DNA from: Pusillimonas sp035515275
GTDB taxonomy: Bacteria > Pseudomonadota > Gammaproteobacteria > Burkholderiales > Burkholderiaceae_B
Reading direction: 5' to 3'
Assembly: GCF_035515275.1 (NCBI RefSeq)
Contig: NZ_DATJBQ010000095.1
Location: 1 to 15,316 of the forward strand
DNA length: 15,316 nucleotides
A program made the translations under genes and the position numbers. Positions 1 to 7,251 of the stretch are shown here, piece after piece (the stretch's first letter is position 1; each line of letters opens with the position of its first letter). The notes beneath the pieces were generated by a model that was not told the origin of the DNA, ran no database searches, and saw nothing but the letters and a program-made list of their open reading frames with translations.

Positions 1-2
1 CC

Positions 3-1703
3 GTATTCAGCGTCGATACGCGTGGATACAGCTCGCTTTGGAGCAATGACATCAGCGGGTCGGGGGGGCTGGCCAAGACCGGAGCGGGTGTGCTTGTCAT
101 GACCGGCAACAACAGTTATACCGGCGCCACCGTGATTAGCGGCGGCAAGCTCGTGGTCAACGGCTCGATCGCCGATTCAGCGCTGCTTACCATCGGTCAG
201 GAAGCAGCGCTGGGCGGAAGCGGTATGGTGGGCAACACGCTTGTCTATGGCCTCGTGCAGCCGGGCAACTCTGTGGGCACGCTGACCGTCGCGGGCAACT
301 ACACCCAGCAAGCCGGATCTTTGCTTGAACTCGAACTCAGTCCCCAGGGCGTTACCGACAAGCTGGTGGTTACCGGCGATGTCGATATCCAGGGCGGCGG
401 CTTGCGGGTGTTGGGGCTGCGTGCCGCCCACCTGGGCCGACAGTATTCCTTCCTCGAATCGGGGGGCGCGCTGTCGGGCGCGTTCGACGAAACCAACCTT
501 GACGGTCTGTTCATTGACCTGGCTGCCAGTCGTGGCGCTTCTGCCTTCTCGTTGTCAGTCGAGCGCAACGCTACGTCCTTTGCCAGTTTTGCGCGCACCG
601 GTAATCAGCGCGCCATGGCCAATGCGGTTGAAAGCCAGGGCCTGTCGGGCAAGGCCTACGACGAGATCGTGGGCATTCAAGACGCCACGGTGGTGCCGGC
701 GCTGTATGAGTCGCTCACCGGAGAGATCTACGCCTCGACCCAATCCGCCTTGTTCGACACCGGCGACCTGCTGCGTCACACCGTATTGCACCGCACACGC
801 CAGGCGCTGCGTGATCCCATGCACAGCGGGCGGGGCGCGGCCGCGTTCTCTCAGGCCGGCGTGAGCAATGATCGCGGCATGTGGGGGCAAGTCTTTGGCA
901 ATTGGGGGCGCCTGGGCGGCGGCACACAGGCCCGGGCCCTGGATCGCTCGCTGGGCGGGCTGGCGCTTGGGGGCGATTTTTCCCTGGGCGAACGGGAGGG
1001 CAGGCAGGCCCGCGCGGGCCTTGGGTTCTCCTACACCAACTCAACCCTCAGGGATGACGCCCGTCTCGACCGCGTCCGCGCCGACGGTTATCACGCCATG
1101 GCCTATGCAGGCATGCAGCACGGGCCATGGTCCTTCCGGGGTGGGTTGACGCAGTCGTGGTACCAACTTGATACGCGCCGAACCATCGATTGGACGGCTC
1201 ATGCGTCATCCAGTTCGAAACGCGATGCTCAGGTGCTGCAGGTTTTTGTCGAAGCGGCGCGTAGCATTGATCTGGGCGGGGCCACGCTCGAGCCCTATGC
1301 CGGCCTGGCTCAGATGTGGCTGCGCCAATCGGCTTTCGCAGAGGATAACGCCGTATTCGGGCTGCAGGACGCCGGCCGTCGCGACGCCGTCGGCTTCTCG
1401 ACGCTGGGGTTACGTCTGGGTACCGACGTGGCAACGGACAAGAGCGGCCGCTTGCAGCTGGAAGTGGGATTAGGCTGGCGCCACGCATTCGGCGACGTGA
1501 CACCCACCCGGCAACTGCGCTTCACCACCGGCGATGCCTTCAAGGTAGTTGGGGCCCCACTGGCCCGCAATGCCTTGCTCGCCGACGTGGGTCTGGGCTG
1601 GTCTGTTGGGCGCCATACTCGCGTGGCGTTGAACTATGCGGGTCAGCTGGCGGGCCACACCCGCGACCATAGCGCACAGGCGAGTGTGCGCTGGGCGTTC
1701 TAG
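3..1703 (+). CDS. Autotransporter (type Va secretion), C-terminal part, 5' end outside window
   Basis: The frame is open from the first bases of the window, so this is the end of a longer protein. GTG at 90 is only the first possible start inside the window and is unlikely to be real. The visible N-terminal part has the autotransporter-associated beta-strand repeat pattern (KTGAGVLVMTGNNSYTG, then SGGKLVVNG), typical of passenger beta-helices. A linker around 690-800 (LTGEIYASTQSALFDTGDLL) resembles the helical segment ahead of the translocator. From about 880 to the end lies a roughly 273-residue 12-strand-type autotransporter beta-barrel, starting MWGQVFGNWGRLGGG and ending VRWAF with the terminal Phe expected for outer-membrane assembly. 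The barrel sits in the outer membrane and exports the passenger. The passenger's function cannot be told because most of it is missing. It is convergent to the transporter operon and shows no link to benzoate metabolism. Confidence 0.93.
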   Translation, partial: VFSVDTRGYSSLWSNDISGSGGLAKTGAGVLVMTGNNSYTGATVISGGKLVVNGSIADSALLTIGQEAALGGSGMVGNTLVYGLVQPGNSVGTLTVAGNYTQQAGSLLELELSPQGVTDKLVVTGDVDIQGGGLRVLGLRAAHLGRQYSFLESGGALSGAFDETNLDGLFIDLAASRGASAFSLSVERNATSFASFARTGNQRAMANAVESQGLSGKAYDEIVGIQDATVVPALYESLTGEIYASTQSALFDTGDLLRHTVLHRTRQALRDPMHSGRGAAAFSQAGVSNDRGMWGQVFGNWGRLGGGTQARALDRSLGGLALGGDFSLGEREGRQARAGLGFSYTNSTLRDDARLDRVRADGYHAMAYAGMQHGPWSFRGGLTQSWYQLDTRRTIDWTAHASSSSKRDAQVLQVFVEAARSIDLGGATLEPYAGLAQMWLRQSAFAEDNAVFGLQDAGRRDAVGFSTLGLRLGTDVATDKSGRLQLEVGLGWRHAFGDVTPTRQLRFTTGDAFKVVGAPLARNALLADVGLGWSVGRHTRVALNYAGQLAGHTRDHSAQASVRWAF

Positions 1704-1721
1704 TGTCTTGTAATGGGTGGG

Positions 1722-1793
1722 GCCCACACCTGAGTCATGTGTGGGCGGGGTAGCTCACTGTAGAGTCGCCCCGCCCATGCTTTAAGGGCGGGG
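1722..1793. terminator. GC-rich stem-loops between convergent genes (possible bidirectional terminator)
   Basis: The 94-bp gap between the autotransporter stop and the livF stop holds two strong hairpins. One is GCCCACAC (1722-1729) pairing with GTGTGGGC (1739-1746) across a 9-nt loop. The other is CCCCGCCC (1769-1776) pairing with GGGCGGGG (1786-1793) across a 9-nt loop. GGGCGGGG also occurs at 1743-1750, so the middle arm can pair on either side. Neither strand has the T-run of a canonical intrinsic terminator, so termination is inferred from position and symmetry only. Confidence 0.45.
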
Positions 1794-1797
1794 AGAA

Positions 1798-2508
1798 TCA
1801 GACGCCCAAATATCGCGTCAGCAGGTCTGTTTGGCTGGCCAGCGTGGCGCTGTCACGTTGTTCAACGACCCGGCCTTTTTCAAGTACGACGCATCGGTCG
1901 GTATGTGTCAGCACTTTTCGATAGTTGCGGTCCACGATAAGGGTGGCAACGCCCGTTTCGCGAATGGCTTCGATAATGCGCCAGATTTCGGCGATGATCA
2001 GCGGGGCGAGGCCTTCGGTGGCTTCGTCCAGAATGAGCACGTCGGGGTTGGTCATGAGCGCGCGACCGATGGCCAGCATTTGTTGCTCGCCGCCCGAAAG
2101 CTGTTGGCCGCCATGGCTCAGGCGTTCGGTAAGGCGTGGAAAGGTATCGAGTACGCGCTGGTAGGTCCAGTCTTTTCGGCCCTTGTAGCCCGGCCTGGAA
2201 GCCACAAGCAGGTTTTCGCGGACATCGAGGTTGGGGAAAATTCCGCGGCCCTCGGGGACATAGGCCACCCCTTGTCGGGCGACCTGATGCGGTTGCGCCT
2301 GGGTATTGTCGCGGCCCCGAATAACGATTTTGCCCTTGGCCGGCGCAATATGCCCCATTATGGTACGGATGAGCGTGGTCTTGCCCATGCCGTTTCGGCC
2401 CAGCAGACCGATGGATTCGCCCGCGTCGATACGCAGGTCGACGCCTTGCAAGATGTGGCTGGCGCCGTAGTAAGTGTGCAGCCCGGAGGCTTCAATAAGC
2501 GTCGTCAT
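1798..2508 (-). CDS. livF: HAAT-family ABC transporter ATP-binding protein, LivF type
   Basis: One of two cytoplasmic ATPases powering the LIV-type importer encoded by this operon. The 236-residue protein has Walker A GRNGMGKTT (37-45), signature LSGGEQQ (137-143) and Walker B VLILDEATEGLAP (157-169). The PEGRGIFPNLDVRENL stretch after the Q-loop region is typical of LivF. The ATG overlaps the livG stop by four bases (ATGA), so translation is probably coupled. The segment after Walker B reads LIVDRN where LivF proteins usually have VEQN, a variation at the switch-loop position. It is the last gene of the minus-strand operon. The substrate cannot be read from the ATPase; the neighbouring benzoate genes point to an aromatic acid. 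Confidence 0.93.
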   Translation of the reverse strand: MTTLIEASGLHTYYGASHILQGVDLRIDAGESIGLLGRNGMGKTTLIRTIMGHIAPAKGKIVIRGRDNTQAQPHQVARQGVAYVPEGRGIFPNLDVRENLLVASRPGYKGRKDWTYQRVLDTFPRLTERLSHGGQQLSGGEQQMLAIGRALMTNPDVLILDEATEGLAPLIIAEIWRIIEAIRETGVATLIVDRNYRKVLTHTDRCVVLEKGRVVEQRDSATLASQTDLLTRYLGV

Positions 2509-3251
2509 TCTTCGTCTCCGAGATAAGCAGTCTGTACCAATGGGTTGGCTTTGATGCTTGCCGGGTCGCCATGGGCGATGACTGCACCGTTGACCATCAC
2601 GGTGATCTCGTCGGAAATACGAAAGACGGCGTCCATATCGTGCTCGACCAGCAAAATGGCGTGTTCGCTTTTTAGCGAGTCGAGCAGATTGAGCATGCGG
2701 TCGGTTTCTTCTGAGCCCATGCCTGCAAGCGGCTCGTCGAGCAGCAGCACGCTGGGGTGAGTGGACAGGCTCATGGCGATTTCAAGCTGGCGCTTGCCGC
2801 CGTGAGACAGCAACCCCGCAATCTGATTGCTGAATGCCGAAAGGCCGGCTAACTCAAGGGCATGGTCGGCGGCTTCGTTGCTTTTGGTGCAATGGCTTGA
2901 CGGCGTCCAGCTCCAGAAGTGCTGGTGGTTGGCTTGTGCTGTAAGCCGGCAGTTTTCGTGCACGGTTAACGAAGGGAAAATGGTGGTGCGCTGATAGCTG
3001 CGACCCATGCCTGCACGCGCACGCTTGGGTTGCGACCAAGTGGTGATGTTCTGCTGGTTCATGAAGATGGTGCCCTCGTTGGGCGCCAGCTCGCCCGACA
3101 GGACGCTGACCAGAGTGGATTTGCCTGCGCCGTTGGTGCCGATGACGGCATGCACGGCCCCGCGCTTGAGCTCGAGCGAAACATTGTCGATGGCCGTCAG
3201 GCCGCCGAAGCGGCGAGTGATTTTCTGGGCCGATAATAAGGTTTGCGTCAT
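2505..3251 (-). CDS. livG: HAAT-family ABC transporter ATP-binding protein, LivG type
   Basis: Second ATPase of the LIV-type importer, 248 residues from the chosen ATG at 3251. Walker A is GTNGAGKST (38-46). The signature LSHGGKRQLEIA, Walker B LLLDEPLAGMG and switch histidine in LLVEHDM follow in order. The C-terminus ends VQTAYLGDEE, typical of LivG. The open frame runs 34 codons further upstream, but those residues (PKVWRGFPISGAI and onward) lie inside the end of livM and have no family character. The ATG at 3251 has an AAAGG about 8 bases upstream and starts 10 bases after the livM stop. The gene overlaps livF by four bases. Confidence 0.93.
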   Translation of the reverse strand: MTQTLLSAQKITRRFGGLTAIDNVSLELKRGAVHAVIGTNGAGKSTLVSVLSGELAPNEGTIFMNQQNITTWSQPKRARAGMGRSYQRTTIFPSLTVHENCRLTAQANHQHFWSWTPSSHCTKSNEAADHALELAGLSAFSNQIAGLLSHGGKRQLEIAMSLSTHPSVLLLDEPLAGMGSEETDRMLNLLDSLKSEHAILLVEHDMDAVFRISDEITVMVNGAVIAHGDPASIKANPLVQTAYLGDEE

Positions 3252-3261
3252 GGTGCTGCCT

Positions 3262-4260
3262 TTACTGAGCCGGAGCCGAGGTGATGGACTTGGAACGGCT
3301 GCGATTGCGCCACTGATCGGGAAGCCCCGCCAGACCTTGGGGCAAGGCTGCAACCAAAGCGATAATGGCCAGGCCGAAGGTCAGGTGCCAGTTTTTGGCG
3401 AATTCGCCGAACAGCGCCTGCGACTGGAAGACCTCTTGCAACAGCGTAAGGGCAACAGCCCCGACCACTGCGCCCCACAGGCGCCCCATGCCACCCAGAA
3501 TGACCATGAGCAGCACCAGGCCGGATTGCTCCCAGGCCAGCAGTTCGGGGTTGACATAGCCGTCTTTGGCGGCGTAAAGGACCCCGGCCACCCCGGCCAG
3601 ACCAGCCGCGATAATGTAGGCCGTAAGCTTGTACTGAAAAGTGGAGTAGCCGGCAGCGCGCATGCGCTGTTCGTTGACGCGAATGCCGGTGAGCGCGGCG
3701 CCGAAACGCGAGCGCATCAGCAAGGACAGGAACACCCAGGTCAGCAGCAGGCAGGCCAGGGTAAAGACATAGAACACGAACTGATTGTCGATATTCAGCA
3801 AGACCCAGTCGCCCAAGCGGATTTCAGGGCGGAAATACAAGTAGATGCCGTCGGTGCCGCCGCCCAGGGCGGTGTCGTGGAATACGTAGTAGGCCATTTG
3901 TGCAAAGGCCAGCGTAACCATGATGAAATAAATGCCTTTGGTGCGCAGCGCCAGAGCGCCGGTGACGACGGCATAGAGCATGGCGGCCAGCACGGCGCCG
4001 GGCAGAAGCAGCAGCATGTTGCCGGCACCCGATTCGGGCGACAGCAGCGTAACAAAATACGCCGCGATACCGAAAAACGCGCAATGCCCCAGGCTGACCA
4101 GCCCGGTACAGCCCACAAGCAATTGCAGGCTAAGCGCAAATAGCGCGTAGATCATGATCTTGATGACCAGACTGGTGTAGTAGCTGGTGGCGATGGATGG
4201 CAAAGCCAGTATCAGCGCAATAAGCACCAGCAGCAAAATGGCACGTAGAATGAAACGCAT
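3262..4260 (-). CDS. livM: HAAT-family ABC transporter permease, LivM type
   Basis: Inner-membrane permease subunit, 332 residues from ATG at 4260. It opens with a hydrophobic segment (FILRAILLLVLIALILALP) and has multiple further membrane spans. The motif GCTGLVSLGHCAFFGIAAY and the later GYSTFQYKLTAYIIAAGLAGVAG are characteristic of LivM. The cytoplasmic EAA-like loop is followed by LLMVILGGMGRLWGAVVGA. The open frame extends 63 codons upstream, but that part overlaps livH in another frame and reads as low-complexity W/S/P-rich sequence, so I rejected it. The start lies 7 bases after the livH stop with no good ribosome-binding site, so expression probably relies on translational coupling. 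It pairs with LivH to form the membrane channel. Confidence 0.92.
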   Translation of the reverse strand: MRFILRAILLLVLIALILALPSIATSYYTSLVIKIMIYALFALSLQLLVGCTGLVSLGHCAFFGIAAYFVTLLSPESGAGNMLLLLPGAVLAAMLYAVVTGALALRTKGIYFIMVTLAFAQMAYYVFHDTALGGGTDGIYLYFRPEIRLGDWVLLNIDNQFVFYVFTLACLLLTWVFLSLLMRSRFGAALTGIRVNEQRMRAAGYSTFQYKLTAYIIAAGLAGVAGVLYAAKDGYVNPELLAWEQSGLVLLMVILGGMGRLWGAVVGAVALTLLQEVFQSQALFGEFAKNWHLTFGLAIIALVAALPQGLAGLPDQWRNRSRSKSITSAPAQ

Positions 4261-4267
4261 ACGTGTG

Positions 4268-5149
4268 TCAGCCTTGTTTAAATAGCCCTTCGGGCTTGAA
4301 TAGAAGAATGGCGGCCATGAGCAAATACACCATGACGCCGGCCGCAGCGGGGAAGAACACCTGCCCGAAGGTGTCGACAAAGCCGACCAGCATGGCGGCC
4401 AGAAAGGCGCCCTTGATCGAGCCGATGCCGCCGATAACCACCACGACAAAGCAAATGATCAGTACTGCGTTGCCCATACCCGGGTACACCGACGACACCG
4501 GCGCGGCGATGGCGCCTGCCAATGCAGCCAGCGCAACACCAATGGCGAATACGATGCGGAAAAGGCGATTGATGTCGATGCCCAGCGAGTTGATCATTTC
4601 GCGGTTGCTGGCCCCTGCGCGAATCATCATGCCCAGGCGGGTGCGCGTAAGCACCCAGAACATCAGAAGGGCGACCAGGATGCAGACCGCCGAAATGAAC
4701 AGGCGATAAACGGGGTAGGTCATGACTTCGCCCAATTGTATGGACCCCGCCAGCCACGAAGGAACGGGCACGCCGTGTACGTCGTTGCCCACCAGTATGC
4801 TGCGCAGTTCTTCGAAGACAAGAATAAGACCGTAGGTCATGAGCACTTGCTGCAGGTGCTCGCGGGTGTACAGATAACTATAAAAAGCCCACTCAAGAAA
4901 ATAACCCAGCAACGTGGCCAGAAGCACGCATGCCAGCACCGTAACGACAAAGCCGCCGCCCAGGTATTGAGCGACCAGGGGCTGTAATGCAAAGGCCATG
5001 TAGGCCCCGATCATGTAGAAACTGCCATGGGCGAGATTGATGATGCCCATGATGCCGAAGATGAGAGTCAGGCCGCTGGCAACAAGAAAAAGCAGCAGCC
5101 CGTATTGCACGGCATTTAAACATTGGATCAGGAAGATTGCCGGGTCCAC
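4268..5149 (-). CDS. livH: HAAT-family ABC transporter permease, LivH type
   Basis: Inner-membrane permease of 293 residues, close to the usual LivH length. The diagnostic segment GLTLIFGIMGIINLAHGSFYMIGAY lies at about 26-50, and the coupling-loop motif RAGASNREMINSLGI follows the middle spans. Several long hydrophobic stretches fit about eight membrane segments. The start is GTG at 5149, chosen because AAAGGA sits six bases upstream and the protein begins MDPAIFLIQCLNAVQYG like other family members. It is separated from the upstream binding-protein gene by 71 bp containing a strong hairpin, which probably sets lower expression of the membrane and ATPase subunits than of the binding protein. 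Confidence 0.93.
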   Translation of the reverse strand: MDPAIFLIQCLNAVQYGLLLFLVASGLTLIFGIMGIINLAHGSFYMIGAYMAFALQPLVAQYLGGGFVVTVLACVLLATLLGYFLEWAFYSYLYTREHLQQVLMTYGLILVFEELRSILVGNDVHGVPVPSWLAGSIQLGEVMTYPVYRLFISAVCILVALLMFWVLTRTRLGMMIRAGASNREMINSLGIDINRLFRIVFAIGVALAALAGAIAAPVSSVYPGMGNAVLIICFVVVVIGGIGSIKGAFLAAMLVGFVDTFGQVFFPAAAGVMVYLLMAAILLFKPEGLFKQG

Positions 5150-5174
5150 GAGTATTCCTTTGGTTCAACTAGAA

Positions 5175-5208
5175 ATCCTCTGCGACCGCACTAGCGGTAG
5201 CAGAGGAT
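5175..5208 (-). other. Intercistronic stem-loop between binding-protein gene and livH
   Basis: An outer stem of nine perfect pairs (ATCCTCTGC 5175-5183 with GCAGAGGAT 5200-5208) continues through one G-A mismatch into five more pairs (ACCGC 5185-5189 with GCGGT 5194-5198), closed by a four-base loop. On the transcribed minus strand only a short TTTCT follows, so it is not a classic full terminator. The position right after an abundant binding-protein gene fits an mRNA-stabilising or partially terminating element. That role is inferred. Confidence 0.75.
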
Positions 5209-5220
5209 GCAGGCGGAGTA

Positions 5221-6378
5221 TTACAGCTTGCAGCCGCGAGCGGGGTCGGCCAGTTTTTCAACGGCGACTTTTACTTTTTTATTCTCGAGACCGTCGACCT
5301 TACGCAAGTACATGTCTTGCACGGGGTTGCCCGCTTTCGAGAGGGTGAACTCGCCGCGAGGGCTGTCGATCTTGGCGCTACGGATGGCGTTGCGCATGTC
5401 GTCTTTCTTGCTGACGTCGCCGTTGACGGCTTTCAGGCCAGCTTCGAGCATCTGTGCAGCGTCATAACCTTGTACGGCGTAGACATCGGGTGGAAGCGCG
5501 GGGAAGTTCTTGATATAGCTTTCGCGGAAGGCATTGTCACGCGGTGTGTTCAGGCCGTCTGCGTAGTGCAGGGCGGTAAGCAGGCCTTGTGCAGAAGCGC
5601 CTTGGGCTTCAAGCGTGCCGTCGGTCAGGAAGCCGGCGCCGTACAGGGGAATGCTGTCTTTCAGACCGGCTGCTGCGTAATCTTGTGTGAACTTGACCGC
5701 ACCGCCACCTGCAAAGAAGGTGTAGACCGCGTCAGGTTTGATCGATGCAATTTCGGTCAGCAACGGCTGGAACTCGACGTTGGGGAAGGGCAGGGTCAGG
5801 TGTTTTACAACCTTGCCGCCGCCCTTTTCAAACGACTCTTTGAAGCCGTCGGTCGATTCTTTGCCCGCTGCGTAGTTCCAGGAAATGGTAACTGCGGTTT
5901 TGTCGCCGTTTTCGGCAGCGACCACGCCCATGGCGTAACCAGGCTGCCAGTTCGAGAACGACGAGCGGAACACGTTCTTGCTGCACAGCGGGCCGGTAAT
6001 GGCGTCGGCGCCGGCGTTAGGAATAATCAGCGTGGTGTCGGAGTCGTTAGCAGCTTTGGCCAGAGCCATTGCCACGCCCGAGTGAACCGTGCCGACCAGG
6101 ATGTCGACTTGGTCGCGCTTGATCAGGCGGTTCGCGTTTTCGGGGCCTTTCGAGGGGTTGGATTCGTCGTCGACCTTGAAGTACTCGATTTCCTGGCCGG
6201 CAAGTTTTCCGCCTTGTTCTTGAACATACAGCTTGAAGCCGCTCTCGATGGCTTCGCCCAGTTTGGCATACGTACCGCTATAAGGCAGCATGAAACCGAC
6301 TTTGACGGCGGCGACTGCGCTGCCTGCGCTGAATGCGAGCACTGTAGCGAGGGCAGTGCGGGTGAGCGTTTTTTTCAT
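5221..6378 (-). CDS. Periplasmic substrate-binding protein of HAAT-type ABC importer (LivK-like)
   Basis: A 385-residue solute-binding protein of the Peripla_BP_6 type. Residues 1-23 are a Sec signal peptide: positively charged MKKTLTR, a hydrophobic core, and an AVA cleavage site before AVKVGFMLPYSGTYAKLGEAI. The mature start, the DDESNPSKGPENANRLI region and the LVGTVHSGVAMALAKAA segment match family members from aromatic-compound clusters. It has exactly two cysteines (132 and 383), which could form a disulfide in the periplasm. The ATG at 6378 has AGGAG six bases upstream. It delivers substrate to LivH/LivM. Its place just downstream of the benzoate-CoA ligase and hydrolase genes suggests benzoate or a close analogue; amino acids cannot be excluded from sequence alone. 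Confidence 0.92.
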   Translation of the reverse strand: MKKTLTRTALATVLAFSAGSAVAAVKVGFMLPYSGTYAKLGEAIESGFKLYVQEQGGKLAGQEIEYFKVDDESNPSKGPENANRLIKRDQVDILVGTVHSGVAMALAKAANDSDTTLIIPNAGADAITGPLCSKNVFRSSFSNWQPGYAMGVVAAENGDKTAVTISWNYAAGKESTDGFKESFEKGGGKVVKHLTLPFPNVEFQPLLTEIASIKPDAVYTFFAGGGAVKFTQDYAAAGLKDSIPLYGAGFLTDGTLEAQGASAQGLLTALHYADGLNTPRDNAFRESYIKNFPALPPDVYAVQGYDAAQMLEAGLKAVNGDVSKKDDMRNAIRSAKIDSPRGEFTLSKAGNPVQDMYLRKVDGLENKKVKVAVEKLADPARGCKL

Positions 6379-6437
6379 TGCCTACTCCTGTTTATTATGA
6401 AAAAGGATGACTTCAGGGGGTGCGCGTAACGCGCGGT

Positions 6438-7250
6438 TCAGACGAGGTCGCGCATGAAGTTCGCGACCTCGTTTGTGATTATTTCGGGTTGGTCTTTATG
6501 GGGGGAATGGCGGCAGCGCTCAATAATACAGAGCTTTGCATGTGTTGCAATACGTTTAATCCCTTGAATTTGATCGAGCGTGCCGTACTCGTCGTCCACG
6601 CCCTGCACAGCCAGTATCGGGCAGGCGATCTTGTCGAGATACGCCTCAATATTCCATTCAAGAAACCTGGGATCAAGCCAGATGTCGTTCCATGCCCAGA
6701 AGGTGGCCTCGGCGTTGCTGTGATACCGGCCCAGACGTTGCGGAAGGTCGGTTTGCAAAAAGGCGTCTCGGGCTTTGGCAATGCTTTCGACCGAAATGTC
6801 TTCGACGAAAATATGCGGTGCGGCAACGACGATACCTTTTACGGCATCGGGGTACATGGCCGCATAGAGCAGCGCGATCGAGCCGCCGTCGCTATGGCCG
6901 TACAAGACCGGCTTTTCGTCTTGCATGCCCAAGGCATTGAACAATGCCGGCAGGGCTTCGCGCGCCTGGTCGTGCATGTACTGGACCGGCCATTTTTCGT
7001 CGAGTGGTCGCGGTGTGCTGGCACCATAGCCATAGCGCGAAAACACCAAACCCCTGCAACCGGCCGCCGCGCACACTTGCGCGGGCCAGTCCTTCCACAT
7101 AGAAGCCGACCCCAGGCCTTCGTGCAGGAACACGAGCAGGTCGGCGTCCTGCTTCTCGGGCGAGATCAGGTAATACTCGATATCGATGTCGCGACCCAGC
7201 GCCTGGATGCGCGCGACGCCGGATGAAGAAGTTGTGGCGGCCATTTGCAT
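6438..7250 (-). CDS. Alpha/beta hydrolase of the box cluster (putative lactonase/esterase)
   Basis: A 270-residue alpha/beta-hydrolase. The nucleophile elbow is GHSDGG with Ser120, the oxyanion region is HEGLGSASMW (43-52), the acid is probably Asp219 or Asp220 in GVDDEYGT, and the base is His248 or His251 in CRHSPHKDQP. It has no signal peptide, so it is cytoplasmic. The ATG at 7250 begins one base after the bclA stop without a clear ribosome-binding site, implying coupling to bclA; the ATG at 7244 is an alternative start. Hydrolases of this kind accompany box genes in other betaproteobacteria and have been called lactone hydrolases. A role in clearing a lactone or a stray CoA thioester is inference, since the core pathway does not need it. 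Confidence 0.88.
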   Translation of the reverse strand: MQMAATTSSSGVARIQALGRDIDIEYYLISPEKQDADLLVFLHEGLGSASMWKDWPAQVCAAAGCRGLVFSRYGYGASTPRPLDEKWPVQYMHDQAREALPALFNALGMQDEKPVLYGHSDGGSIALLYAAMYPDAVKGIVVAAPHIFVEDISVESIAKARDAFLQTDLPQRLGRYHSNAEATFWAWNDIWLDPRFLEWNIEAYLDKIACPILAVQGVDDEYGTLDQIQGIKRIATHAKLCIIERCRHSPHKDQPEIITNEVANFMRDLV

Positions 7251-7251
7251 G

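Noticed and set aside
4261..4449. N-terminal extension of livM by 63 codons.
   Set aside because: It overlaps livH, reads as W/S/P-rich sequence and precedes a normal hydrophobic LivM N-terminus.
5317..6429. 370-codon plus-strand frame across the binding-protein gene, and a 378-codon plus-strand frame at 3007-4143.
   Set aside because: Both lie over well-supported minus-strand genes with clear motifs and have no recognisable domain of their own.
6379..6437. GCGCGT-A-ACGCGC inverted repeat (6422-6434) after the hydrolase gene, as a terminator.
   Set aside because: The stem is short, a C-rich run follows on the minus strand, and the T-run is too far downstream. Probably incidental.
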